Source of the DNA: Bacteroidales bacterium UBA1745
GTDB lineage: Bacteria; Bacteroidota; Bacteroidia; Bacteroidales; UBA932
Reading direction: 5' to 3'
Assembly (NCBI GenBank): GCA_002314885.1
Contig: DCHT01000023.1
Coordinates: 1 to 23,488 of the forward strand
Length of the DNA stretch: 23,488 bases
A model generated the notes under the pieces. The model made no database searches and had not been told where the DNA came from. It saw only the letters and a list, made by a program, of their open reading frames with translations. A program made the translations under genes and the position numbers. Of this stretch, positions 1-6,806 are shown in pieces; position 1 is the first letter of the stretch; each line of letters opens with the position of its first letter.

Positions 1-9
1 TGTGCATTT

Positions 10-690
10 TTAAGGAGCGGAACAGGCTCTCTGCTTCTTATTGATACATTTGTACAATTGGGGCGTGCTACCCCACGATGCGCTGATTTCTCCTACGGAA
101 CAGGTGACGGTGGCCGTGCCAGCAGCAACGGCGTCGACTACGTATTCGTCGCCTTCTTCCCAACTGTATTCCACAACCTCCTCGTCTGAAATGGTCCATT
201 TATGGCCCTCGGTACCACTGGCCCCTTCCGGAAGGAAGGTACACTTGATGGACACGGACTCCTTGTCGGAGATTGTAATCTCGTCGATGTCGAGGACGAT
301 GGATTCAAGAGGGATCTCTGGTTCCTTTACAAACACGCGGAACTCCTGCTCTACACCTGATGCGGATACGGTCACGGTTGTGGCTCCTATTTTCAGTCCC
401 ATAATTGAAACCTTGTGGTTGAGAGGATCGGCCTCGTCATACACCACGACGGCCACGCCCTCGTACTGAAGGCTCCAGGTCAGGGTATCCGTGGCGTTGC
501 CCGGAGTTACGGTCGCAGTGATTCCGACGATATCTCCTATTTCAACCTCGACGAATCCGTCAATCAGTTCGGGGAGGGTGAGTTCTATGTTTTCGACGGG
601 CACGCGTACATCCATCGGTGAATCCTGGTCGCAGCTTGAAACTGTAAACAATGCTGCGATTGCAGCCAGGTATAAAGCAATCTTTTTCAT
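10..690 (-). CDS. Ig-like (Big_2-type) lipoprotein
   Basis: Predicted surface or periplasmic lipoprotein of 226 aa. The ATG at 690 was chosen because it is followed at once by a lipoprotein signal peptide (MKKIALYLAAIAALFTVSSC, lipidated Cys20); in-frame sequence upstream belongs to the neighbouring gene. Two bacterial Ig-like repeats can be seen, about residues 30-115 and 117-200, each starting with a V/LESI-L-type strand and ending in the G-A-T/TVTVSAS pattern of group-2 Ig domains. Such domains usually serve as structural or adhesive spacers; no catalytic motif is visible. It begins 4 bp after the stop of the ACT-domain gene, so it is probably the last gene of the PaaK operon. The final 25 residues (after SVGEISASWG) are basic and Cys-containing and do not look like the end of an Ig fold, so the natural C-terminus may be altered near the window edge. 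Confidence 0.75.
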   Translation of the reverse strand: MKKIALYLAAIAALFTVSSCDQDSPMDVRVPVENIELTLPELIDGFVEVEIGDIVGITATVTPGNATDTLTWSLQYEGVAVVVYDEADPLNHKVSIMGLKIGATTVTVSASGVEQEFRVFVKEPEIPLESIVLDIDEITISDKESVSIKCTFLPEGASGTEGHKWTISDEEVVEYSWEEGDEYVVDAVAAGTATVTCSVGEISASWGSTPQLYKCINKKQRACSAP

Positions 691-694
691 AGGT

Positions 695-1120
695 CTAAAG
701 TGAATTGAGTCTTTCGTTGGTGACGAATTTGAAGTTATTGAGTTCGATGATGCCGCGGGTCTTGTCGGTGTCGCTGGTGCGGAATACCAGGATGCCCTTG
801 CCGTGTACCAGGAAGGAGTACATATAGCTGATGCTGATATCTGCCTTGGCAAAGGTTTCCATCACTGCGGCAGCCTCGCCGGGAGTGTTGTCCAGTTCGA
901 TGGCAAATACGTCGGTGAGGGTCACGCTGATTCCGGCTGCCTTCAGGGCAGAATAGCCTTTGTAGGGATTGTCGCAGATAATGCGATAGATGCCGTAGTC
1001 CACGGTGTCGCTGATGGTGGAAGCGATGATCTGGATGCCTGCTTCCTTGAGGATCTCGAGGATTCGGAGCATTGTACCGCTCTTGTTCTCAATGAATATG
1101 CTGAGCTGCTGTGCTGTCAT
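695..1120 (-). CDS. Tandem ACT-domain protein paired with PaaK
   Basis: Small cytoplasmic protein of 141 aa made of two ACT domains, about residues 1-68 and 69-141. The N-terminus (QLSIFIENKSGTMLRILEIL) is a typical ACT beta-alpha start with the Gly that lines the amino-acid site. The second domain starts near TDVFAIELDNTPGEAAAVME. ACT pairs usually bind amino acids as regulators. Genes of this type are commonly found next to phenylacetate-CoA ligase in Bacteroidota and other anaerobes, and here the gene follows that ligase by 12 bp. I infer that it senses an aromatic amino acid or its product and modulates the ligase or its pathway. The ligand cannot be read from the sequence. Confidence 0.88.
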   Translation of the reverse strand: MTAQQLSIFIENKSGTMLRILEILKEAGIQIIASTISDTVDYGIYRIICDNPYKGYSALKAAGISVTLTDVFAIELDNTPGEAAAVMETFAKADISISYMYSFLVHGKGILVFRTSDTDKTRGIIELNNFKFVTNERLNSL

Positions 1121-1132
1121 TTGCTATTCCTT

Positions 1133-2449
1133 TTATAAATAAACTTTTCTCTTGTCGACGACTCTCACGGCCTTTCCGTCACTGACCGGAAGCGATCCCT
1201 TCGGAACAAGCTTCACACGCGGGGTAAGAAGGATCTCGTCCTTGAGCGCCCTGGTGATGTCCTTGGTCAGGGCCTGGAGCCTGCCATAGTCATCCGTGAA
1301 CATTTCGCTGATCTCCACTTCGACGGTCATATTGTCGTTGTCGTCATCCGTGGTGAGGGTGATGAGATAGTTCGAGCTGAGTTCCTTGAACTGCATCAGG
1401 ATCTTCTCGATCTGGATAGGGAAGATATTGACTCCTCGCAGGACTATCATATCGTCGGAGCGTCCGCGCATCCTGTCAAGCCTGATGTGGTTGCGTCCGC
1501 AAGGGCAGCTGCGGCCGAGCACTCGTGTCAGGTCGCGGGTCCTGTAACGCAGCAGCGGCATTGCCTCCCTGTTGAGCGTCGTCAGCACGAGTTCTCCTAT
1601 CTGTCCGTCAGGGACGGGCTCCAGGGTCTCCGGGTCGACGATTTCAACTATATAATAGTCTTCCCAGAAATGCAGTCCGTTCTGCTCCTGGCATTCGAAG
1701 CCCACGCCCGGCCCGCACATCTCGCTCATTCCGAAGGAGTTATATGCCTTGACTCCGAGCATATTCTCTATCCTCTTCCTCTGCTCCTCGCTGTGAGGCT
1801 CCGCTCCGATGGCCAGCACCTTCAGCTTGAGATCCCTGCGAGGGTCGACGCCATTGTCGCACATCACCTCATAGAGTCTGGTCACGTATGACGGCACGGC
1901 GTGTACAGCCGTAGTGCCGAAGTCCTTCATAAACTTGATCTGGCGGAGGGAGTTGCCGGCTGCGGCTGGAACGGTGAGCGCCCCGAGCCTTTCGGCTCCG
2001 TATTGGAAGCCGAGTCCTCCGGTGAACATACCGTAACCCGAGGAGTTCTGGAACACGTCGTCAGGACGCAGACCTACCATCCACAGGCATCTGGCAACGG
2101 CATTTGCCCATTCGTCGATGTCCTTCTGGGTGTGAAGGATCACCGTCGGGTTGCCGGTAGTGCCGGATGAGGAATGAAGTCGGACGCACTTGCGCAGCGG
2201 CACGCTTGCCATTCCGAAAGGATAAGTGTCGCGCAGGTCCTGCTTGGTCGTGAAAGGCATCTTGCGGAGGTCTTCCAGAGACTTGATATCTTCGGGCTTA
2301 AGTCCGATTTCCTCGAAGCGTTTCTTGTAGAACGGACTGTTCATACAATGTTTGACAGTCGCCTGGAGGCGCTCCACTTGAAGTCGGTTTATTTCCTCTC
2401 TGGACAATGTCTCATATTGTGGGTGGAGGAACGGTGATTTGTCGTCCAT
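1133..2449 (-). CDS. paaK: Phenylacetate-CoA ligase (AMP-forming)
   Basis: Cytoplasmic adenylate-forming enzyme of 438 aa, the usual PaaK length. It activates phenylacetate or a related aryl acid with ATP and CoA. The motifs appear in order: the P-loop SSSGTTGNPTV (about 93-103), YNSFGMSE (236-243) for adenylate binding, YRTRD (302-306), a Cys pair SCPCGR (314-319), and the hinge region GRSDDMIVLRGVNIFP (329-344). It is first in an operon with the double-ACT gene, an arrangement seen in anaerobes that ferment aromatic amino acids, where arylacetates come from 2-oxoacid oxidoreductases. No such oxidoreductase is in the window. The true acyl substrate (phenylacetate, indoleacetate or another) is inferred only. 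A -7 box lies 22 bp before the ATG. Confidence 0.93.
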   Translation of the reverse strand: MDDKSPFLHPQYETLSREEINRLQVERLQATVKHCMNSPFYKKRFEEIGLKPEDIKSLEDLRKMPFTTKQDLRDTYPFGMASVPLRKCVRLHSSSGTTGNPTVILHTQKDIDEWANAVARCLWMVGLRPDDVFQNSSGYGMFTGGLGFQYGAERLGALTVPAAAGNSLRQIKFMKDFGTTAVHAVPSYVTRLYEVMCDNGVDPRRDLKLKVLAIGAEPHSEEQRKRIENMLGVKAYNSFGMSEMCGPGVGFECQEQNGLHFWEDYYIVEIVDPETLEPVPDGQIGELVLTTLNREAMPLLRYRTRDLTRVLGRSCPCGRNHIRLDRMRGRSDDMIVLRGVNIFPIQIEKILMQFKELSSNYLITLTTDDDNDNMTVEVEISEMFTDDYGRLQALTKDITRALKDEILLTPRVKLVPKGSLPVSDGKAVRVVDKRKVYL

Positions 2450-2471
2450 TAATGGTATCTTTTTGTGAATA

Positions 2472-2479
2472 CAAAGGTA
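2472..2479 (-). promoter_or_regulatory. -7 promoter box of the paaK operon
   Basis: Read on the minus strand the site is TACCTTTG, a full match to the Bacteroidota -7 consensus TAnnTTTG, and it ends 22 bp before the paaK start codon. No convincing -33 TTTG is visible at the usual distance; an ATTG sits about 23 bp upstream. Confidence 0.55.
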
Positions 2480-2527
2480 AGCAATTTATAATAAGTAATC
2501 GTCAATTGCGGATTTATCGGAAAGATG

Positions 2528-2535
2528 TATATTTG
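2528..2535 (+). promoter_or_regulatory. -7 promoter box of the porin/transporter unit
   Basis: TATATTTG, a full match to TAnnTTTG, ends 21 bp before the porin ATG at 2557. It lies in the 107-bp divergent intergenic region shared with paaK. I see no clear -33 element. Confidence 0.6.
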
Positions 2536-2556
2536 CATATTCAAATAATAGTATAG

Positions 2557-3624
2557 ATGAAGACTCCGGGTGGTCCCGTAAGGGTGGCCGTTATTACAAT
2601 AATCGCTCTCTGCGTACCTTTTCTTGCAAAGGGACAGACAAATCTTTATTTCGAGACCCTCTTCTCGTATGATTACAATACCGTCGGCGGATCTTTTGAT
2701 TCCGGTTCGAGCGGTCTTCACGGCAAATATCTCAACTTCAGATTTGATGGTAAGATCTGCGACAAGTTGTCGTTCAGTTATCGCCAGAGGCTCAACAAGC
2801 TGACGACGACCAACTTTTTTGACGCAACTGATTGGATTCATCTCGATTGGAACGCGGCTCCTTGGGTCTGCCTTTCCGCTGGAAAGCAGGTAGTCGCAAT
2901 CGGAGGCTATGAGTACGACCGTGCTCCAATCGACCTCTACTATTGCTCGGAATTCTGGAATAATATCCCTTGTTACCAGTTCGGTGCATCGGCTGCGTTC
3001 AATGTTTCTGACCACGACCAGCTTCTGGTCCAGTTCTGCAACAGCCCTATGCGTGGATGGGCAGGGAATAATAAATTTGCTGTTAACCTTATGTGGTATG
3101 GAAGCCACGGCTTTTATGACACAATGTGGTCGGCTAATGCCATTCAGTGCATCGATGGATTCATCTACTACCTTGCTCTCGGCAACCGCTTTAACTTTAC
3201 CGACTGGTTGAGGATGGATCTCGACCTGATGGACAGGTACACTCCGAAAGCCGGTATCCTTAGCGACTTCTCGCTTATGGCAGAGTTGTCGGGCGAAGTC
3301 ATTCCAGGTCTTCGCATCCACGGAAAATACACATTTGACCGCAACAGTCAGCCTACTGATAAAGAGATATTCCAGTACAGGGACTACCTCGTTCTTCCGG
3401 GTACCCAGCTTCAGATGGTGAGCGGCGGCGTGGAATACCAGCCAATGAAATCAGACCGCGACTTCGTAAAGCTCTTTGCCTGCGGCGGCTATAGTTGGGG
3501 CGTAAATGGCAATCCGTCAGGCACTATGCTTGACAGGGGCCTCCAAATCCAGGCCGGAATCAAGTTCAGGCTGGACATTCTCAGGGCGGTTTCATTCATC
3601 AAGGAAAAAACAGAAAATAAATAA
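2557..3624 (+). CDS. Outer-membrane beta-barrel porin-like protein
   Basis: Predicted outer-membrane channel of 355 aa. An N-terminal signal peptide (hydrophobic core about residues 9-24, likely cleavage after LAKG at 26) leads into a mature protein rich in alternating aromatic and polar residues, as expected for beta strands. Examples are LSFSYRQRLNKL, WIHLDWNAAPWVCLSAGKQ and LRIHGKYTFDR. The layout resembles the phosphate-selective porin O/P family of Bacteroidota, although the assignment is by pattern only. The stop is one base before the ATG of the inner-membrane transporter, so the two are almost surely co-transcribed and probably move the same solute across the outer and inner membranes in turn. 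The substrate is unknown. Confidence 0.7.
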   Translation: MKTPGGPVRVAVITIIALCVPFLAKGQTNLYFETLFSYDYNTVGGSFDSGSSGLHGKYLNFRFDGKICDKLSFSYRQRLNKLTTTNFFDATDWIHLDWNAAPWVCLSAGKQVVAIGGYEYDRAPIDLYYCSEFWNNIPCYQFGASAAFNVSDHDQLLVQFCNSPMRGWAGNNKFAVNLMWYGSHGFYDTMWSANAIQCIDGFIYYLALGNRFNFTDWLRMDLDLMDRYTPKAGILSDFSLMAELSGEVIPGLRIHGKYTFDRNSQPTDKEIFQYRDYLVLPGTQLQMVSGGVEYQPMKSDRDFVKLFACGGYSWGVNGNPSGTMLDRGLQIQAGIKFRLDILRAVSFIKEKTENK

Positions 3625-3625
3625 T

Positions 3626-5272
3626 ATGAAACGCAGATTCAGGATACCTTCCGGTATTACTTGCCTTCTTGTCATCCTTCTCATCTTCGGCTATATGGCT
3701 TATGTTATGGGCCTGTCGAATATGCTCAATACTATGATGAAGACGGCGCATGACCTTCTTCTCAATACCGTATTCTACCTTATGGCCATCTGTGTGCTTA
3801 CAGGTGCATTAGGTAAGATATTCGTTGAATTCGGAGTTGTTGATATGCTTCAAAAGCTCCTCAGGCCGGTGATGAAGCCCCTCTTCAATCTTCCAGGCGT
3901 GGCATCCCTTGGTGCGGTGCTCACTTTCCTGAGTGATAATCCAGCCATCATCACGCTCTCCAATGACAAGAAGTTCGCGCGATATTTCAAGAAATATCAG
4001 TTCATCTCGCTGACCAACTTCGGAACGGCTTTCGGAATGGGACTTATCGTGATCGTGTTTATGATAGGTCAGGGCTATATGGCTGAGCCTTTCATCGGCT
4101 TGGTCGGCGCTATGTGCGGTTGTGTCATCTCCACTCGACTTATGCAGTATTTCGTGTGCAAGGACTACCCACAATATAAGGAAGAGGATGCTGTAGCAGC
4201 GGAAGTGTTAGCCGTGGAAGATGCAGGTTCTGCAGCAGAGTCTGCTGATGCCAAGCAGTCCACATTCGTTCGAATTCTCAACTCTCTCCTCGATGGAGGC
4301 AAATCCGGCGTTGAAATCGGCCTTGCCATCATTCCGGGCGTACTTATCATTTCCACTCTCGTGATGATGCTTACTTTCGGAGCGTCTGCAGAAGGTGTCG
4401 ATGAGGCTGGAAATGTGATTGCTGCATATTCCGGCGCGGCATACGAAGGAACAAAACTCCTCCCTTGGCTCGCGTCCAAGATAAGCTTCATCTTCAAGTG
4501 GCTCTTCGGATTCACAGCCCCGGAACTCGTTTCTTTCCCTATCACGGCCCTCGGAGCGGTAGGCGCAGCCCTTGGTCTTATTCCTCAGTTTGCAGCGCAG
4601 GGTATCATTGACGGCAATGCGATTGCAGTTTTCACGGCTATGGGTATGTGCTGGAGCGGCTATCTCTCCACACACACGGCAATGCTTGACTCTCTCGGAT
4701 ACCGAAACCTCCTATCCCGTGCCTTCCTCAGCCATTTCGTCGGGGGACTCGGCGCCGGTGTCATAGCACATTGGCTCTATGTCGGAATAATGGCCCTCTC
4801 CTCATTGTTTGCTCCAGACCCGGCTTGGGAGGTCGAGGCAAACGCCACATTGCCGATGGAGCAGACCTGCAGCTTGAACCTGACGGCTCTGGACGATGGC
4901 AGCTACAAGGTTGAGGACTGGTTCGGAGTGGCAGGTACAGACCTCGTGTTCAAGGCCAACGCCGACAGCACGATCTCTATCGAGAATGCGTACACGAAGA
5001 AGGGCGACAAGTACTTCTTCGTCCACGTCAATGAGAAGGCATCCGACGGCGAGATAGCATACGCCTGCTTCTATCCTACAGAGGAATATTCAAAGTTCGA
5101 TGGAGATGCCGAGAAAGGTTACTGCTACTCCTATATATTTGTCTATGACAAGTCAAAGACCCTGCTCGGCAGCGGTTACTATGAACTCGACTGGGGCGGA
5201 ATGGAGCGCCAGTCAGTGGACTATGTTGAAGCCGAGGAGGCTGTGGAGGCTGAGGAGCAGCTTACTGAATAA
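3626..5272 (+). CDS. Nucleoside-recognition (Gate) domain membrane transporter with a soluble C-terminal domain
   Basis: Integral inner-membrane protein of 548 aa. The ATG at 3626 was chosen over upstream in-frame codons because it follows the porin stop directly and starts a short basic N-terminus (MKRRFRIPSG) before the first membrane helix. Hydrophobic segments lie near residues 11-29, 48-66, 92-112, 130-150, 155-172, 230-252, 300-320, 330-345 and 366-394. The conserved-looking polar motifs FLSDNPAIITLSNDKKF (101-117) and WSGYLSTHTAMLDSLG (343-358) fit the Gate/nucleoside-recognition family. The region from about 400 to 530 is soluble and beta-rich (SYKVEDWFGVAGTDLVFKA, GYCYSYIFVYD) and ends in an acidic tail. 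It resembles domains of Bacteroidota surface lipoproteins and is not a usual part of the family. The 3' end overlaps the convergent TPR/LuxR gene by 11 bp. Confidence 0.8.
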   Translation: MKRRFRIPSGITCLLVILLIFGYMAYVMGLSNMLNTMMKTAHDLLLNTVFYLMAICVLTGALGKIFVEFGVVDMLQKLLRPVMKPLFNLPGVASLGAVLTFLSDNPAIITLSNDKKFARYFKKYQFISLTNFGTAFGMGLIVIVFMIGQGYMAEPFIGLVGAMCGCVISTRLMQYFVCKDYPQYKEEDAVAAEVLAVEDAGSAAESADAKQSTFVRILNSLLDGGKSGVEIGLAIIPGVLIISTLVMMLTFGASAEGVDEAGNVIAAYSGAAYEGTKLLPWLASKISFIFKWLFGFTAPELVSFPITALGAVGAALGLIPQFAAQGIIDGNAIAVFTAMGMCWSGYLSTHTAMLDSLGYRNLLSRAFLSHFVGGLGAGVIAHWLYVGIMALSSLFAPDPAWEVEANATLPMEQTCSLNLTALDDGSYKVEDWFGVAGTDLVFKANADSTISIENAYTKKGDKYFFVHVNEKASDGEIAYACFYPTEEYSKFDGDAEKGYCYSYIFVYDKSKTLLGSGYYELDWGGMERQSVDYVEAEEAVEAEEQLTE

Positions 5273-6491
5273 TCCCCTCGTCAATCGCCTTCTTGACGAG
5301 CTCTGCGGATGAGGTTGCGTCGAACTTCAGCAGGAGCTTCTTCCTATACCATTTGATGGTTTCGCCGCTGAGGCAGACCTTGTCCGCGATCTGCGGTGTG
5401 GTCATACCCTGAGCGAGCATCTGGAGAATAGTGATTTCCCGGTCATTGAGCTTGAAGTCAAGCTGGTGGCCGGGTTTCATCTCTTCGAGTGTCTCGTTGA
5501 GGACCTCGGCCGTCTCCTCCTTCTCCTTTCGGGTTGCCTTGAGTTTGAAGAATACCCCCACGAGAGCAAGGAGCAGAAGCAGGCACGCTGCGAGGGCCAC
5601 GATTGTCCAGGCGAGGCTCTTCTTCTGCATCTTCAACACTTTGCCCGTGAAGTCGAGGGTTTCCATCCTGGCGAAGAGTTCCTCGTCTTCGTGGAGGGAG
5701 AAGTACTTGTCCGCTTCTTCAAGACATTTCAGCGCCTTTCGGGTTTTTCCCTCGGCCAGATACAGATTGCCGTGTCCCTTCAGGGCCGTTGCTATCCACA
5801 GCGAATCGTTCGCCTCCTTCGCATAGTCCAGACTTTCTCTGTAATATTCCGCGGCGAGCTTGACATCCCCTGTGTTCAGCACGGTTTCCGCCATATTGTA
5901 GTAGCAGACCGAGCAGCTGGTGGTCCATCCATATTCCTTGAAGAGGACAAGTGCCTTTTCGTAGTAGGACAGGGCGACGCTGATGGAATCCTGCATACTA
6001 TATAGGTTGCCCATAGCTCCGTACAGGGACGACAACAGGTCATCCTTGTCACTCTGCGAATAAGTCGCACCCCTTACAACCTGGTCCTCGGGAACCACAT
6101 CCATCCTTTCGACGGCGTCCATCGCAATGGCGAAGTAAATGCTGGCGCTGTCGTACTTCTCCTTTGCCCAATACTCTTCTCCTATAAGCTTGGCTCCGTC
6201 CCAGATGGTTGTTTTCCAATCTTTCCTGAGCCCGAGTTCCAGAGCCTTCTCTGCATAGTACCGGCTCTTGACGCCATTGGTCTGTTTGTAGCCTTGGGCG
6301 AGTGCTCTCCAATTGACCGAGAGATCCATCAGTTCTTCTTCGGTTGCATTTTCGATGGTGACGGCATCCCATTTTGCGACGACCCTTTCAAGGGAATCCA
6401 CATTGCGGCCGCGATGGTCGTTATAGCCATCTGCAAAGGCGACGGAAAGGGTGATAGGGAAGATTATTAAGGTAAAGAGTAGCTTTTTCAT
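5262..6491 (-). CDS. TPR sensor with transmembrane segment and C-terminal LuxR-type HTH
   Basis: Predicted membrane-bound transcription regulator of 409 aa. I use the ATG at 6491; a TTG two codons upstream (6497) is less likely. An N-terminal signal sequence (KKLLFTLIIFPITLSVAFADG) is followed by a helical TPR-like region, about residues 50-280, with repeats such as ALSYYEKALVLFKEYG, AAEYYRESLDYAKEAN and ALKCLEEADKYFSL. One strong membrane helix follows at about 292-315, then a short charged linker and a LuxR/GerE helix-turn-helix at 347-409 (LNDREITILQMLAQGMTTPQIA, ETIKWYRKKLL). The topology places the TPR domain in the periplasm and the HTH in the cytoplasm, so it looks like a one-protein transmembrane signal relay. 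No receiver or kinase domain is present. It is divergent from an HTH-only paralogue at 6600. Confidence 0.88.
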   Translation of the reverse strand: MKKLLFTLIIFPITLSVAFADGYNDHRGRNVDSLERVVAKWDAVTIENATEEELMDLSVNWRALAQGYKQTNGVKSRYYAEKALELGLRKDWKTTIWDGAKLIGEEYWAKEKYDSASIYFAIAMDAVERMDVVPEDQVVRGATYSQSDKDDLLSSLYGAMGNLYSMQDSISVALSYYEKALVLFKEYGWTTSCSVCYYNMAETVLNTGDVKLAAEYYRESLDYAKEANDSLWIATALKGHGNLYLAEGKTRKALKCLEEADKYFSLHEDEELFARMETLDFTGKVLKMQKKSLAWTIVALAACLLLLLALVGVFFKLKATRKEKEETAEVLNETLEEMKPGHQLDFKLNDREITILQMLAQGMTTPQIADKVCLSGETIKWYRKKLLLKFDATSSAELVKKAIDEGIIQ

Positions 6492-6530
6492 ACCCAAAAA
6501 TAGTAAAAATACTTGTCGTCACCCCCTTTT

Positions 6531-6546
6531 CCACCCCTAAGGGTGG
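6531..6546. promoter_or_regulatory. Candidate operator palindrome in the LuxR divergent region
   Basis: Perfect 6-bp inverted repeat CCACCC-CTAA-GGGTGG in the 108-bp gap between the two LuxR-type genes. Neither side carries a T-tract, so it is not a terminator, and both flanking genes start away from it. An almost identical palindrome lies before the OmpA operon (9157-9172), at the same distance from the same box. Operator function is inferred. Confidence 0.6.
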
Positions 6547-6568
6547 TGCATATCTTTCCATAGTACAC

Positions 6569-6576
6569 GAACTTTG
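6569..6576 (+). promoter_or_regulatory. -7-like box of the HTH-only gene
   Basis: GAACTTTG matches TAnnTTTG at all fixed positions except the first. It begins 22 bp after the palindrome at 6531-6546 and ends 23 bp before the GTG start, the same leader length as other genes here. No -33 TTTG is present, which fits a promoter that depends on an activator. Confidence 0.5.
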
Positions 6577-6599
6577 TACTCGGAAAAAAGAACACAACC

Positions 6600-6806
6600 G
6601 TGAAGAACACTGAGACTAAACTAACCGAGCGCGAGATTGAGATTCTGAAGATGGTGGCGCAGGGGCAGACTTCTGCCCAGATTGCGTGTGCGCTCTCTCT
6701 CAGTGTTGAGACTATCAAGTGGTATCGCAAGAGGATTCTGCAGAAAACAGATTCCAGCAATTCAGCCGAAATGATAAAAAAGGCATCAGAAGCGGGACTG
6801 CTCTGA
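6600..6806 (+). CDS. LuxR-type HTH-only regulator (68 aa)
   Basis: Tiny DNA-binding protein that is almost entirely a LuxR/GerE helix-turn-helix (TEREIEILKMVAQGQTSAQIA, ETIKWYRKRILQK), with only about 8 residues ahead of it. There is no receiver, ligand-binding or membrane part. It starts with GTG; an in-frame TAG lies 37 bp upstream and no ATG occurs between them. About 34 of 61 aligned residues match the HTH of the divergent TPR/LuxR protein, including the recognition-helix stretch ETIKWYRK, so both proteins probably read the same DNA site. It may be an independent activator or a partner or competitor of the membrane protein; the sequence cannot decide. Its 3' end overlaps the convergent Gln-rich periplasmic gene by 21 bp. 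Confidence 0.85.
   Translation: MKNTETKLTEREIEILKMVAQGQTSAQIACALSLSVETIKWYRKRILQKTDSSNSAEMIKKASEAGLL

Noticed and set aside
2568..2587. Two GGGTGG direct repeats at the start of the porin gene
   Set aside because: They lack the inverted CCACCC arm and lie inside coding sequence, so they are probably unrelated to the CCACCC/GGGTGG palindromes.
2449..3321. 290-aa minus-strand frame over the porin
   Set aside because: The porin on the plus strand has a signal peptide, barrel-like pattern and promoter; the antisense frame does not.
6495..6502. TATTTTTG as the promoter box of the TPR/LuxR gene
   Set aside because: It matches TAnnTTTG on the minus strand but sits only 3 bp before the ATG and in a run of A/T, so chance is likely; I left it out as a feature.
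6531..6546. Intrinsic terminator in the LuxR divergent region
   Set aside because: No T-tract follows on either strand and both flanking genes start away from it, so there is no transcript to end here.
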